From positions 2,198,494-2,262,493 of the forward strand of contig NZ_CP160388.1 in the NCBI RefSeq assembly GCF_040732315.1: a stretch of DNA of 64,000 nucleotides, written 5' to 3'. This stretch comes from Oryzisolibacter sp. LB2S (GTDB lineage Bacteria > Pseudomonadota > Gammaproteobacteria > Burkholderiales > Burkholderiaceae_C). Every line of letters begins with the position of its first letter. Position 1 is the first letter of the stretch. The notes below the pieces were generated by a model. It worked only from the letters and a program-made list of their open reading frames with translations. It searched no databases and had not been told where the DNA came from. Below, in pieces: positions 18,550 through 27,091 of this stretch. A program made the position numbers and the translations under genes.

Positions 18550-19638
18550 ATGTCGTCGGGACACACGCCGCAACGCGGCCCCGAGGCCTTTCCCATGCCC
18601 GTGACCAGGGGCGCCTACGCCGCTCGCGGCGTGGCCATTGCAAGCTATGTGCTGATGGCCGCCGCGCTGCTGCTCGTCATGTGCTACGGCCTGCTGCCGG
18701 GCCTGCTGTGCGTGTGCGTGGGCTTTCTGCTCACACGCTGGCTGGCGCCGCGGCTGGTACATCTGCGCCGGCTGCTCCCTGGCGGGCGCGGCCATGCCTC
18801 CCACAGCGGTCAGAGCGTGGCCGCAGCCCTGGTCATGCTGTCGCCGCTGCTGCTCGTGGCGTTCGCGCTGTCGCACTCGCGCACCTACATCGTCGATGCG
18901 CCCCAGCAGTATCGTGAGCTGCTGGACTTCCTGGCCAGCACGGTGCTGGAGCTGCGCCAGAAGCTGCCGCCCGACATCGCGGCCCAGCTGCCCGAGGGCA
19001 CGGCCGAGATCCAGCGCATCCTCGCCTCCTACCTGGCGGCCAAGGCCGGCGCCCTGGCCATGGCCGGCCGCGCATGGCTCACGGGCCTGCTCTATGCCTA
19101 TGTGGGCCTGGTGATCGGAGCCCTGGCGGCCGTGCGCAGCATGGAGACGGCGCGCGGCCGGCTCACCCAGCAGCTCGTGCTGCGCGTGGCGCGCATGGGC
19201 GAGGCGTTTCGGCAGATCGTGGCCGCGCAGTTCTGGATCGCGTCGTTCAACACCGTGCTCACGGCCATCTTTCTGATCCTGCTGCTGCCGCTGTGGGACC
19301 TGAAGCTGCCCTACACCCCCGCGCTCATCACCCTGACCTTTGTGGCGGGGCTGGTGCCCATCGTCGGCAATCTGCTGTGCAACGCCGTACTCACCGTCGT
19401 CGGCCTGTCGGTATCGCCGGCCGCCGCGGTGGCCTGCCTGGCCTTTCTGATCCTGATCCACAAGGCCGAATACGTGATCAACGCCAAGGTGGTGGGCCGG
19501 CGCACGCACATCGGCGTGTGGGAGCTGCTGTCGGTCATGTTCGTCGCCGAGGCCATCTTCGGCCCCGCCGGCCTGGTGGCCGCTCCCTTGTTCTACGCCT
19601 ATCTCAAGAAGGAGCTCAAGGCGGCGCAGCTGATCTGA
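18550..19638 (+). CDS. AI-2E/PerM-family permease
   Basis: 362 residues with about eight hydrophobic segments in the PerM/AI-2E exporter layout: two N-terminal TMs, a hydrophilic loop (about 95-165, 'LRQKLPPDIAAQLPEGTAEI'), and a C-terminal TM block with 'GLVPIVGNLLCN' and 'HKAEYVINAKVVGRRTHIGVWELLSVMFV'. The family includes AI-2 exporters and Na+/H+ antiporters, so the substrate is open. In many Burkholderiales the purM-permease pair is followed by hda in the same direction. Here hda lies upstream and opposite, with ggt between, suggesting a local inversion. Confidence 0.88.
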   Translation: MSSGHTPQRGPEAFPMPVTRGAYAARGVAIASYVLMAAALLLVMCYGLLPGLLCVCVGFLLTRWLAPRLVHLRRLLPGGRGHASHSGQSVAAALVMLSPLLLVAFALSHSRTYIVDAPQQYRELLDFLASTVLELRQKLPPDIAAQLPEGTAEIQRILASYLAAKAGALAMAGRAWLTGLLYAYVGLVIGALAAVRSMETARGRLTQQLVLRVARMGEAFRQIVAAQFWIASFNTVLTAIFLILLLPLWDLKLPYTPALITLTFVAGLVPIVGNLLCNAVLTVVGLSVSPAAAVACLAFLILIHKAEYVINAKVVGRRTHIGVWELLSVMFVAEAIFGPAGLVAAPLFYAYLKKELKAAQLI

Positions 19639-19754
19639 CGGGCGACGCGTCTTGCCCCCAGGCTCGGCTGACGAGCGGTAAACTCACTCCAGCCTTTTCG
19701 GCTCTGGTGCCAGGACACCAGCAACCATCGAAACCACACAACGGAGACAGCTGC

Positions 19755-20150
19755 ATGACCATTCTTGTCGCCTACGTTCCCCGCCCCGAGGGCCGGGCCG
19801 CGCTGGACAAGGGTATCGAGATCGCGACCCGGCGCAATGAGCGTCTGGTCGTCATCAACGCCGGCCCTGGCGGTCGCCAGGAAGATCCCAGCATCGTCAA
19901 CGGCTATGAGGCCGAGCGCGTCGAGGAGCGCCTAGCCACATTGCCCATCACGGCCGAGTTCCGCCAGTTCGTGCGCGGCAAGAGCGCCATCGAGGAGATC
20001 GAGGAGCTGGTCGCCGCGCTGCAGGTCTCGGTGCTGGTGATCGGGCTGCGCAAGCGCTCACCCGTGGGCAAGTTGCTGCTGGGCAGCATGGCCCAGGAGA
20101 TTCTGCTCAACGTGGACTGCCCGGTGCTGGCCGTCAAGGCAAGCAGCTGA
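19755..20150 (+). CDS. Universal stress protein (UspA family)
   Basis: 131 residues in one Usp domain: beta-1 'TILVAYVPRPEGRAALDKGI' and the C-terminal nucleotide-binding loop 'VIGLRKRSPVGKLLLGSMAQEILLNVDCPVLAVK', which carries the G-2x-G-9x-G(S/T)-like pattern of ATP-binding Usps. Such proteins are induced by starvation or oxidative stress; the partner is unknown. It is preceded by AACGGAGACAG (SD) and followed by its own terminator, so it is monocistronic. Confidence 0.92.
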   Translation: MTILVAYVPRPEGRAALDKGIEIATRRNERLVVINAGPGGRQEDPSIVNGYEAERVEERLATLPITAEFRQFVRGKSAIEEIEELVAALQVSVLVIGLRKRSPVGKLLLGSMAQEILLNVDCPVLAVKASS

Positions 20151-20181
20151 TCGCCGCTGGATCGCCGCGGGCCATCCCCTC

Positions 20182-20215
20182 CAACGCCCGCCCCCATGGC
20201 GGGCGTTTTGCTTTG
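20182..20215 (+). terminator. Rho-independent terminator after the usp gene
   Basis: AACGCCCGCcccatGGCGGGCGTTTTG-type hairpin, 30 bp after the stop, followed by T-rich sequence. Confidence 0.85.
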
Positions 20216-20236
20216 TGGTGCAGCGTCCGGCGCCGA

Positions 20237-21094
20237 TCAACCCGCGGCGCGCAGCGCCTTCACATGGCGTGCAATGGCCGGCACATCGCTCGCGCCCGTC
20301 GCGTGCGCCAGATAGGCCTCGAGATCCTCCAGCGCCAGCAATGGCTGGCCGAGTTCGGCGTAGGCAAGACCGCGGTCGCGCCACTCATCCCAGGCATCGG
20401 GCAGCAGCATGATCAGCCGATGCTGCACGGCCACCAGCGCATTCCAATCCTGGCGCGTGCGATGGATTTCCTTGAGGTTGCGCAGCATGCGCGCCAGGAT
20501 GTCGCGCGTCGAGGCTGCCTGCAGGTAGAGGCCCAGGGGCACATCCTCCTGCGCAGACGCCCCCTCGTGCGCGCGAAACGGCGCGAGCCGCTCGCCCAGC
20601 GCCTCGCGCGAGAGCGAATGGCCGGTCACGGGATCGAGCACCGCCTGCCCGCCCGGCAGCAGCACCTTGACCAGGAAATGCCCGGGAAACGACACGCCAT
20701 AGGCCTTCAGATCCGCGGCACCCTGGGCCAGCTCCAGCCACAGCACGGCCAGCGAGATCGGAATGCCGCGGCGCGTGCCCAGCACCAGGTGCAGGTAGCT
20801 GTTCTCGGGCGCGTAGAAATCGTTGAGATTGGCACCAAAGCCAAGCTCACCGTAGAAGAAGCGGTTGAGCACGTTCAGCCGCAGCAGCGGCTCGGCGTCC
20901 GCGGGCATGCGCCGCGCAAGCCTGGCCTGCAGGCGGTCCATCTCGTCGAGAAAGGCCTGCACATCCATGTTGGGATGGGCATCATGCGCGATGCAGGCCG
21001 CGGCCTCCAGCAGCGCAATCGCCTCGCCCTGCCCCACCTGCACCAGAGAAGCGAAATATTCCAGCGGAGTGGGTACGGGGTAGCTCAGGGTCAT
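20237..21094 (-). CDS. SirB1-family protein (transglutaminase-like plus TPR)
   Basis: 285 residues. The N-terminal two thirds match the SirB1 transglutaminase-like family ('LNRFFYGELGFGANLNDFY', 'SYLHLVLGTRRGIPISLAVL', 'GVSFPGHFLVKVLLPGG'), and a C-terminal tetratricopeptide-like stretch holds 'RDRGLAYAELGQPLLALEDLEAYL'. The usual transglutaminase Cys is not obvious, so it is probably non-catalytic as in other SirB1 proteins. Its role is undefined; it is often found near hemK/prfA or cell-wall genes. It lies 27 bp downstream of murJ on the same strand and could be co-transcribed. Confidence 0.85.
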   Translation of the reverse strand: MTLSYPVPTPLEYFASLVQVGQGEAIALLEAAACIAHDAHPNMDVQAFLDEMDRLQARLARRMPADAEPLLRLNVLNRFFYGELGFGANLNDFYAPENSYLHLVLGTRRGIPISLAVLWLELAQGAADLKAYGVSFPGHFLVKVLLPGGQAVLDPVTGHSLSREALGERLAPFRAHEGASAQEDVPLGLYLQAASTRDILARMLRNLKEIHRTRQDWNALVAVQHRLIMLLPDAWDEWRDRGLAYAELGQPLLALEDLEAYLAHATGASDVPAIARHVKALRAAG

Positions 21095-21121
21095 GCGATA
21101 TGGGGCTCCTTGCGCCGCAGT

Positions 21122-22687
21122 CTACCTGCGCAGCAGCTCGCGCGGCTTGAGGCCGCAGGCCCACAGGGCGCCAAAGTACAGCAGCGCCGACGCACACAGC
21201 AACAGCGCCAGCAGCCCGACGCGCTGCATGCTGTGGGCACGCAGCGCCAGCCAGTCGAAATGCATCGATGCCCAGGCCAGGAACACGGCCAGCAGAGCGC
21301 CCGCCGCCGCCACCTGCAGGCCGAGCCGCCCCCAGCCCGGCAGCGGCCGGTAGCTGCCGCGGCGCATCAGCCCGGTAAGCAGCCACAGCGCGTTGATGAT
21401 GGCGCCCAGACCAATCGACAGGGCCAGCCCGGCATGTGCCAGGACCGGCACCAGCAGCACGTTCATCAGCTGCGTGGCCACCAGCACCACGATGGCGATG
21501 CGCACCGGCGTGCGGATGTCCTGGCTGGCGTAGTAGCCCGGAGCCAGCACCTTGATGGCAACCAGCCCGAGCAGGCCCACGCCATAGCCCGCAAGCGCGA
21601 CAGAGATCTGCCTCGCGTCGGCATCGGTCAGCGCACCATGGTGGAACAGGGTCGCCACCAGCGGCATGGCAAAGACCAGCAGCCCCACGGCGCAGGGCAC
21701 GGCCAGCAGCACCACGATGCGCAGTCCCCAGTCGAGCATGGCCGAATAGCGCTCCCCGTCGCCCGCAGCCCGGGCCGATGCTAGTTGCGGCGTGAGCACC
21801 ACGCCCAACGCCACCCCGAGCAGGGCCGTGGGAAACTCCATGAGCCGGTCGGCGTAGAACAGCCAGGTCACGCTGCCGGGCGTCAGATAGGAGGCAATCT
21901 GGGTGTTGATCATGAGCGAGATCTGGGCCACGCCCACACCCAGCAGCGCCGGCGCCATCAGCCTGAGAATGCGCCGCACCCCCTCGTCGCGCCAGGCGCT
22001 CTGCACGCGCGCCCAGCTCATGCCTATGCGCGGCAGCAACCCGAGGCGCAGCAACACGGGCAGTTGCACGCCCAGCTGCAGCAGGCCGCCGGCCATCACC
22101 CCGCCCACCATGGCATAGATGGGCTCGATGCCGCGCGCCTCGAGCTGCGGCGCACCGAACCAGGCCGCGGCGATCATGCACAGGTTCAGCAGCACGGGCG
22201 TGGCCGCCGGCACGGCAAAGCGCTTCCAGGTGTTGAGCACGCCGGCCGACAGCGCCACCAGCGACATGAAGCCGATATAGGGGAACATCCAGCGCGTCAT
22301 GACGATGGCGGCGTCAAAGCCCTGGGGATCCTGGCGCAGCCCGCTGGCCAGCGCCCAGACCAGCAGCGGCGCCCCCACCACGCCCAGCGTGCAGGTCAGC
22401 AACAGCACCCAGAACAGCACCGTGGCCACGGCGTCGATCAGCCCATGCGTGGCCTGCTCGCCATGCTGCGTCCTGTGGGCGGCGAGCACGGGCACAAAGG
22501 CCTGGCTGAAGGCGCCCTCGGCAAACAGGCGCCGAAACAGGTTGGGAATGCGAAACGCGACGTTGAACGCGTCGGTGAGCACATTGGCCCCGAAGATGGA
22601 GGCCATGAGCAGATCACGCACCAGCCCCGTCACGCGCGAGGCCAGGGTCAGCAGGGATACGGTGGAAGCGGCTTTGAGCAGTGACAC
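21122..22687 (-). CDS. murJ: Lipid II flippase MurJ (MviN)
   Basis: 521 residues from the GTG at 22685-22687, where the family N-terminus begins ('SLLKAASTVSLLTLASRVTG'). The in-frame ATG further up (22777) would lie inside the rpsT leader and is unlikely. About 14 membrane segments. Conserved MurJ features are 'VTGLVRDLLMASIFGANVLT', 'FRIPNLFRRLFAEGAFSQAF' and a charged cavity Arg in 'GYYASQDIRTPVRIAI'. MurJ moves lipid II across the inner membrane for peptidoglycan synthesis. A TACACT hexamer ends 7 bp before the GTG and no SD is seen, so the mRNA may be nearly leaderless. It is divergent from rpsT. Confidence 0.95.
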   Translation of the reverse strand: MSLLKAASTVSLLTLASRVTGLVRDLLMASIFGANVLTDAFNVAFRIPNLFRRLFAEGAFSQAFVPVLAAHRTQHGEQATHGLIDAVATVLFWVLLLTCTLGVVGAPLLVWALASGLRQDPQGFDAAIVMTRWMFPYIGFMSLVALSAGVLNTWKRFAVPAATPVLLNLCMIAAAWFGAPQLEARGIEPIYAMVGGVMAGGLLQLGVQLPVLLRLGLLPRIGMSWARVQSAWRDEGVRRILRLMAPALLGVGVAQISLMINTQIASYLTPGSVTWLFYADRLMEFPTALLGVALGVVLTPQLASARAAGDGERYSAMLDWGLRIVVLLAVPCAVGLLVFAMPLVATLFHHGALTDADARQISVALAGYGVGLLGLVAIKVLAPGYYASQDIRTPVRIAIVVLVATQLMNVLLVPVLAHAGLALSIGLGAIINALWLLTGLMRRGSYRPLPGWGRLGLQVAAAGALLAVFLAWASMHFDWLALRAHSMQRVGLLALLLCASALLYFGALWACGLKPRELLRR

Positions 22688-22740
22688 CCGGCGAAGTGTA
22701 TTCGCTTGGCGCCGCGCTGGCCTCGAACCAGCAGGCGCGC

Positions 22741-22746
22741 TATAAT
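22741..22746 (+). promoter_or_regulatory. rpsT promoter -10 box
   Basis: A perfect TATAAT, 46 bp ahead of the rpsT ATG, in the short divergent gap with murJ. The -35 side is weak (TGGCCT about 17 bp upstream). Confidence 0.65.
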
Positions 22747-22791
22747 TGCCGGCTTTGCTGACATCATCCTCAGACACAAGGAATACACATC

Positions 22792-23094
22792 ATGGCATCT
22801 GGTAAGCCAGTCAAGAAGAATCCCCGCCTCGCCTCCGGCCGCAAGCGCGCGCGCCAGGGCGTCAAGCTCAACGCCGCCAACACCTCGCTGCGCTCCAAGT
22901 ACCGCACGGCAGTCAAGAACGTCGAGAAGGCCGTGCTGGCCGGCGACAAGACCAAGGCCACCGAGCTGTTCGCCAAGGCCCAGTCCGTCATCGACACCAT
23001 TGCCGACAAGGGCATCTTCCACAAGAACAAGGCCGCTCGCGACAAGAGCCGCCTGTCCGCCAAGGTCAAGGCCCTGGCACCCGCCGCAGCCTAA
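22792..23094 (+). CDS. rpsT: 30S ribosomal protein S20
   Basis: 100 residues, very Lys/Arg/Ala-rich. The sequence shows S20 hallmarks: '[20 protein letters not shown]', '[20 protein letters not shown]', '[20 protein letters not shown]'. S20 binds the 5' domain of 16S rRNA during 30S assembly. It has its own promoter (TATAAT at 22741) and a strong terminator downstream, so it is monocistronic, as in most bacteria. The divergent rpsT/murJ arrangement is shared with many gammaproteobacteria and betaproteobacteria. Confidence 0.97.
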   Translation: MASGKPVKKNPRLASGRKRARQGVKLNAANTSLRSKYRTAVKNVEKAVLAGDKTKATELFAKAQSVIDTIADKGIFHKNKAARDKSRLSAKVKALAPAAA

Positions 23095-23178
23095 TCGCCG
23101 CCTGAACGCTTCAGGCAAACAGCCCGGGTGGCCCAGCCGCCCGCCGTTTGTAACGGGTGCGCTGTCAGCAAAGCAAGG

Positions 23179-23206
23179 AAACCGCCTTCGTGGCGGTTTT
23201 TTTGTG
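23179..23206 (+). terminator. Rho-independent terminator after rpsT
   Basis: AAACCGCCttcgtGGCGGTTTTTTTG: 8-bp stem with a TTCG-type loop and seven Ts, 85 bp after the stop. Confidence 0.93.
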
Positions 23207-23260
23207 CCTGTTGAGCGGCGAAGACTGTGGGCTGGGGGGCTGTTGGCGTTGCCCAGGACG

Positions 23261-23575
23261 TCAGCCGGGGGCGTCGGGCAGCAGGCAGGCCTCGACCACC
23301 TGCAGGTTGTTGTCCCTGGCGAAGTTGAGCACGAAGTCCCAGGCCATGGGCTCGTAGTCCTGCAGATCGCGGTGCACCACCACGCATTTGACGCCGTTCA
23401 TGGCCGTGGGCACGCACCAGGGCGAATAGCTCAGGTGGCTTCCCGGGCGTGCGCCGCCGGGGCGGAACTGGCTCATGACGCCGGCCAGGCGCTCTGCCCA
23501 GTCGCTGGGGCGAAAGGTTCTCCCATCATGGGTTATGCCTTGGATGAAGACTTCTTTGGAGGTGGGAGCAACCAT
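23261..23575 (-). CDS. DUF3579 family protein
   Basis: 104 residues: 'VFIQGITHDGRTFRPSDWAE', 'SHLSYSPWCVPTAMNGVKCV', 'DYEPMAWDFVLNFARDNNLQ'. This is the betaproteobacterial DUF3579 family of unknown function, which typically lies just upstream of argD in Burkholderiales, as here in divergent orientation. It has no signal peptide or membrane segment. A perfect 14-bp palindrome CTCTTATATAAGAG (23634-23647) lies 58 bp ahead of its start in the shared gap. Confidence 0.87.
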   Translation of the reverse strand: MVAPTSKEVFIQGITHDGRTFRPSDWAERLAGVMSQFRPGGARPGSHLSYSPWCVPTAMNGVKCVVVHRDLQDYEPMAWDFVLNFARDNNLQVVEACLLPDAPG

Positions 23576-23633
23576 CTGGATCCGGTCGAAAATGCTGCGC
23601 GGGCCTCGTGCGCCCGCGTGGCGCGGATTCTAA

Positions 23634-23647
23634 CTCTTATATAAGAG
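23634..23647. promoter_or_regulatory. Perfect palindrome in the DUF3579/argD gap
   Basis: CTCTTATATAAGAG, 14-bp perfect dyad near the DUF3579 side of a 262-bp divergent gap. It contains TTATAT, which could be a -10 region; the regulator is unknown. Confidence 0.4.
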
Positions 23648-23837
23648 CTGGCCCGCAAAGCCCCGATGGATCACGTCTGGAAGCATGCGGACAGGCCCAC
23701 CACTGCGCCGCGCCCATGCATGACTGTGATGCGCATTCTTCAATGGTGCGCCGCAGGCCACGCCCTAGAATCCAGGCTTTCCTTTTGGCCCGCAGGGCCT
23801 GTGAGTTTCCGTTCCGCTCTTGTCAGGAGAAGTCCGC

Positions 23838-25034
23838 ATGACCGCTTTCATTGAGGCCGCATCGCCCCATGTGATGAACACCTATGGCCGCGTGCCCATC
23901 GCGCTCGAGCGCGGCCAGGGCGTACGCGTGTGGGACGTGAACGGCAAGCAGTACCTCGACGGTCTGGGCGGCATTGCGGTCAACACGCTGGGTCACAACC
24001 ACCCCAAGCTGGTGCCGGCGCTGCAGGACCAGCTCACCCGGCTCATCCACACCTCCAACTACTACCATGTGCCCGGCCAGGAGCAGCTCGCCCGGCTGCT
24101 GACCGAGCGCGCGCAGATGACCAACGTGTTCTTCTGCAGCACGGGCCTGGAGGCCAACGAATGCGCCATCAAGATCGCGCGCAAGTACGGCGTGGACAAG
24201 GGGATCGAAAAGCCCGTGATCGTGGTCTATGACCACGCCTTCCACGGCCGCTCCATCGCCACCATGACGGCCACGGGCAACCCCAAGGTGCGCAACGGCT
24301 TCGGCCCGTTGCTCGAGGGCTTCATCCGCGTCGCGCCCAATGACATCGAGGCGCTGCAGGAGGCCACCGAGGGCAACCCCAACGTCGTCGCCGTGCTCAT
24401 GGAGCCCATCCAGGGCGAAGGCGGCCTGCACCCCATGCGTGCCGAATACCTGCAGCAGGTGCGCAGGCTGTGCGATGCCAACGGCTGGCTGCTCATGCTC
24501 GACGAGGTGCAGGCCGGCATGGGCCGCACCGGCAAGTGGTTTGCCCACCAGTGGGCCGGCATCCGCCCCGATGTGATGACGCTGGCCAAGGGCCTGGGTT
24601 CTGGCGTGCCCGTGGGCGCGGTGCTGGCGCATGGCGCGGCCTCGGAGGTGCTCAAGCCCGGCAACCATGGCTCGACCTTCGGCGGCAACCCGCTGGCCAT
24701 GCGCGCCGGTGTGGAGACCATACGCATCATGGAAGAGGACGGGCTGCTGGCCAACGCCGCCACCGTGGGCGAGCACCTCAAGAGCGCGCTCGAGAAGGCC
24801 CTGCTGCCACTTGCCGGCGTGACCGAGGTGCGCGGCCAGGGCCTGATCATCGGGGTGGAGCTAGACCGCCCCTGCGGCGTGCTGATCGAGCGCGCGGCCG
24901 CGGCCGGCCTGCTGCTGTCGGTGACGGCCGAGCGCGTCATCCGCCTGGTGCCCGCCCTCACGCTCACGCGTGCCGAGGCCGACGAAATCGTCGCCCTGCT
25001 CACCCCTGTGGTCGAGGCCTTCCTCGCCGAATGA
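23838..25034 (+). CDS. argD: Acetylornithine aminotransferase
   Basis: 398 residues, a PLP class III aminotransferase. Uses glutamate to aminate N-acetylglutamate semialdehyde in arginine synthesis (may also serve as succinyldiaminopimelate aminotransferase). Features: 'YLDGLGGIAVNTLGHNHP', 'NVFFCSTGLEANECAIKIAR', 'YDHAFHGRSIATMTATGNPK', the Asp in 'LLMLDEVQAGMGRTGKWFA', and the PLP Lys in 'MTLAKGLGSGVPVGA' (about residue 251). SD AGGAGAAGTC precedes the ATG. Its stop overlaps a possible argF start (ATGA), so the two are an operon. Confidence 0.96.
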   Translation: MTAFIEAASPHVMNTYGRVPIALERGQGVRVWDVNGKQYLDGLGGIAVNTLGHNHPKLVPALQDQLTRLIHTSNYYHVPGQEQLARLLTERAQMTNVFFCSTGLEANECAIKIARKYGVDKGIEKPVIVVYDHAFHGRSIATMTATGNPKVRNGFGPLLEGFIRVAPNDIEALQEATEGNPNVVAVLMEPIQGEGGLHPMRAEYLQQVRRLCDANGWLLMLDEVQAGMGRTGKWFAHQWAGIRPDVMTLAKGLGSGVPVGAVLAHGAASEVLKPGNHGSTFGGNPLAMRAGVETIRIMEEDGLLANAATVGEHLKSALEKALLPLAGVTEVRGQGLIIGVELDRPCGVLIERAAAAGLLLSVTAERVIRLVPALTLTRAEADEIVALLTPVVEAFLAE

Positions 25035-25048
25035 AAGCACCCCGCACC

Positions 25049-25969
25049 ATGAAGCATTACCTGCAGTTCTCCGACTTCAGCGCCGACGAATACAACTACC
25101 TGTTCTCGCGCGCGGCCATCATCAAGGGCAAGTTCAAGAGCTACGAGAAGTACCACCCGCTGGCCGACCGCACGCTGGCCATGATCTTCGAGAAGGCCAG
25201 CACGCGCACGCGCGTCTCGTTCGAGGCCGGCATGTACCAGCTCGGCGGCAGCGTGGTGCATCTGACCACGGGCGACAGCCAGCTCGGCCGCGCCGAGCCC
25301 ATCGAGGACAGCGCGCGCGTCATCAGCCGCATGACCGACCTGGTCATGATCCGCACCTTCGGCCAGGACAAGATCGAGCGCTTTGCCGAGCACTCGCGCG
25401 TGCCCGTCATCAACGGCCTGACCAACGAGTTCCACCCCTGCCAGATCATGGCAGACATCTTCACCTTCATCGAGCACCGCGGCTCGATTGCCGGCAAGGT
25501 CGTGGCCTGGGTGGGCGACGGCAACAACATGGCCAACACCTGGCTGCAGGCGGCCGATCTGCTCGGCTTCACGGTGCATGTGAGCACGCCCGGCGGCTAC
25601 GAGGTCGATGAGAAACTGGCCTTCGGCGGCCGCCAGCCGCGCGCGGGCTGCTACAAGGTTTTTGCCAACCCCATGGATGCCTGCAAGGATGCCGACCTGG
25701 TGACCACCGACGTCTGGACCAGCATGGGCTACGAGGCCGAGAACGAGGCCCGCCGCAAGGCCTTTGCCGACTGGTGCGTGGACGCCGAGATGATGGCCGC
25801 CGCCAAGGAAGGCGCCCTGTTCATGCACTGCCTGCCCGCCCACCGCGGCGAGGAAGTCATGGCCGACGTCATCGACGGCCCCCAATCCGTCGTCTGGGAC
25901 GAGGCTGAAAACAGGATGCACGTGCAGAAGGCACTCATGGAGTACCTTCTGCTCGGCCGGGTTGCATGA
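25049..25969 (+). CDS. argF: Ornithine carbamoyltransferase
   Basis: 306 residues from the ATG at 25049, where homologues start (MKHYLQFSDF); an ATG at 25031 overlapping the argD stop would add six residues. Makes citrulline from ornithine and carbamoyl phosphate. Motifs: carbamoyl-phosphate loop 'EKASTRTRVSFE', 'HPCQIMAD', ornithine-binding 'DVWTSMGYE' and 'MHCLPAHRGEEV'. The last 17 codons (from 'MHVQKALMEY') are the first unit of a 160-bp tandem array. The reading frame ends normally at 25969, so the enzyme should be intact. Confidence 0.95.
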   Translation: MKHYLQFSDFSADEYNYLFSRAAIIKGKFKSYEKYHPLADRTLAMIFEKASTRTRVSFEAGMYQLGGSVVHLTTGDSQLGRAEPIEDSARVISRMTDLVMIRTFGQDKIERFAEHSRVPVINGLTNEFHPCQIMADIFTFIEHRGSIAGKVVAWVGDGNNMANTWLQAADLLGFTVHVSTPGGYEVDEKLAFGGRQPRAGCYKVFANPMDACKDADLVTTDVWTSMGYEAENEARRKAFADWCVDAEMMAAAKEGALFMHCLPAHRGEEVMADVIDGPQSVVWDEAENRMHVQKALMEYLLLGRVA

Positions 25970-26449
25970 AATGCAAGCCGGCGGCGCGCAGCGCCGGCAG
26001 CCTGTTTCGGCGCAGGCTCATATCCGCGCAGCGGATGTGAAGCGGCCACAGGCCGCGTGCCGAAGCCACAAACGCATGCACGTGCAGAAGGCACTCATGG
26101 AGTACCTTCTGCTCGGCCGGGTTGCATGAAATGCAAGCCGGCGGCGCGCAGCGCCGGCAGCCTGTTTCGGCGCAGGCTCATATCCGCGCAGCGGATGTGA
26201 AGCGGCCACAGGCCGCGTGCCGAAGCCACAAACGCATGCACGTGCAGAAGGCACTCATGGAGTACCTTCTGCTCGGCCGGGTTGCATGAAATGCAAGCCG
26301 GCGGCGCGCAGCGCCGGCAGCCTGTTTCGGCGCAGGCTCATATCCGCGCAGCGGATGTGAAGCGGCCACAGGCCGCGCGCCGAAGCCACAAACGCATGCA
26401 CGTGCAGAAGGCACTCATGGAGTACCTTCTGCTCGGTCGGGTGGCCTGA
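25916..26449. repeat. 160-bp tandem array of the argF 3' end with hairpin-rich linker
   Basis: Units begin at 25916, 26076, 26236 and 26396: three full 160-bp units and a partial fourth. Each contains the last 54 bp of argF including the stop (encoding MHVQKALMEYLLLGRVA) and about 106 bp of linker with five consecutive short hairpins: TTGCATgaaATGCAA, GCCGGCG/CGCCGGC, GCCTG/CAGGC, ATCCGCgcaGCGGAT and GCGGCCacaGGCCGC. Units 1 and 2 are identical; unit 3 has one visible change (near 26379). The fourth diverges after 26436, ending GGTCGGGTGGCCTGA, which still encodes GRVA-stop. No gene is supported in 25970-26544. Confidence 0.95.
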
Positions 26450-26467
26450 TCGGGCACATACCCTCCG

Positions 26468-26525
26468 TCACCCCGGCGAACGCCGGGGTCCAGGGACTCG
26501 GCTTCCGGATTTCACCCTTCGCCGC
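26468..26525. repeat. Palindromic repeat remnant after the argF array
   Basis: CCGTCACCCCGGCGaacgCCGGGGTCC hairpin followed by CGCCGCAATGACGG, resembling the GTCATCCCCGCG palindromic family facing an inverse partner. It may also act as a terminator between argF and the convergent DUF488 gene. Confidence 0.55.
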
Positions 26526-26544
26526 AATGACGGGGAAACGTAAC

Positions 26545-27087
26545 CTACGCCGAAGAAGCCGGCGGATAGCTCACCACCCCACCCTCTCCCACCACGGCCC
26601 CCGGCGTGAGTCGCGCGGGCTCCAGCCTGCCCGGACCCATGATGTGCAGCACGGCCTCGCCACGGGCCAGCAGATGGTCGGCCACGATGCGCCGGTGGCA
26701 GCGCCACCAGAGGGCCTCGGCGCACATCAGCGCGCAGCGCCTCTCGCGCCCGAGCGCCAGCAGCTGCTCCAGCCCCGCGCGAAAGGCCGGCGTGAGCGCG
26801 TAGTCGGCATAGCGGTGAAAGCTGGCGTTGCGCCACAGGCCATTGCACTCGGGCGCCACGCCGGCGGTTCTGCCGCGCAGGCCGCCGAGCGCCGCCAGAT
26901 GCAGGTAATCCATGCCCTGCCCGGCCAGCGCCGCGCCCAGGCTGGCCGCATTGAACTGGGGCTGGGCGCGCGAGCCCGGCAGCTTGCGGATGTCGACCAG
27001 GCAGGCGACGCCGTTCTCGCACAGCAGCGCCAGGAACTCCTCCAGGCTGCGGCTCGAATGCCCTATGGTGAAGAATGGCTGGGCCAC
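26545..27087 (-). CDS. DUF488 family protein
   Basis: 180 residues. DUF488 marks are 'FFTIGHSSRSLEEFLALL', 'LVDIRKLPGSRAQPQFN' and the Cys/Arg/His cluster 'CALMCAEALWWRCHRRIVAD' near residue 120. The family has no established function; the conserved Cys and Arg residues suggest a small-molecule or metal enzyme. Five bases separate it from the DUF2945 gene upstream on the same strand, so the two are likely co-transcribed. Confidence 0.9.
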   Translation of the reverse strand: MAQPFFTIGHSSRSLEEFLALLCENGVACLVDIRKLPGSRAQPQFNAASLGAALAGQGMDYLHLAALGGLRGRTAGVAPECNGLWRNASFHRYADYALTPAFRAGLEQLLALGRERRCALMCAEALWWRCHRRIVADHLLARGEAVLHIMGPGRLEPARLTPGAVVGEGGVVSYPPASSA

Positions 27088-27091
27088 GGCG

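Noticed and set aside
25031..25048. argF start at the ATG overlapping the argD stop
   Set aside because: It would add KAPRT-type residues absent from the usual OTCase N-terminus; kept only as an alternative start.
26018..26414. Two nearly identical 78-residue reading frames on the minus strand
   Set aside because: They arise from the 160-bp tandem repeats; no SD and no homology seen. Treated as repeat artefacts.
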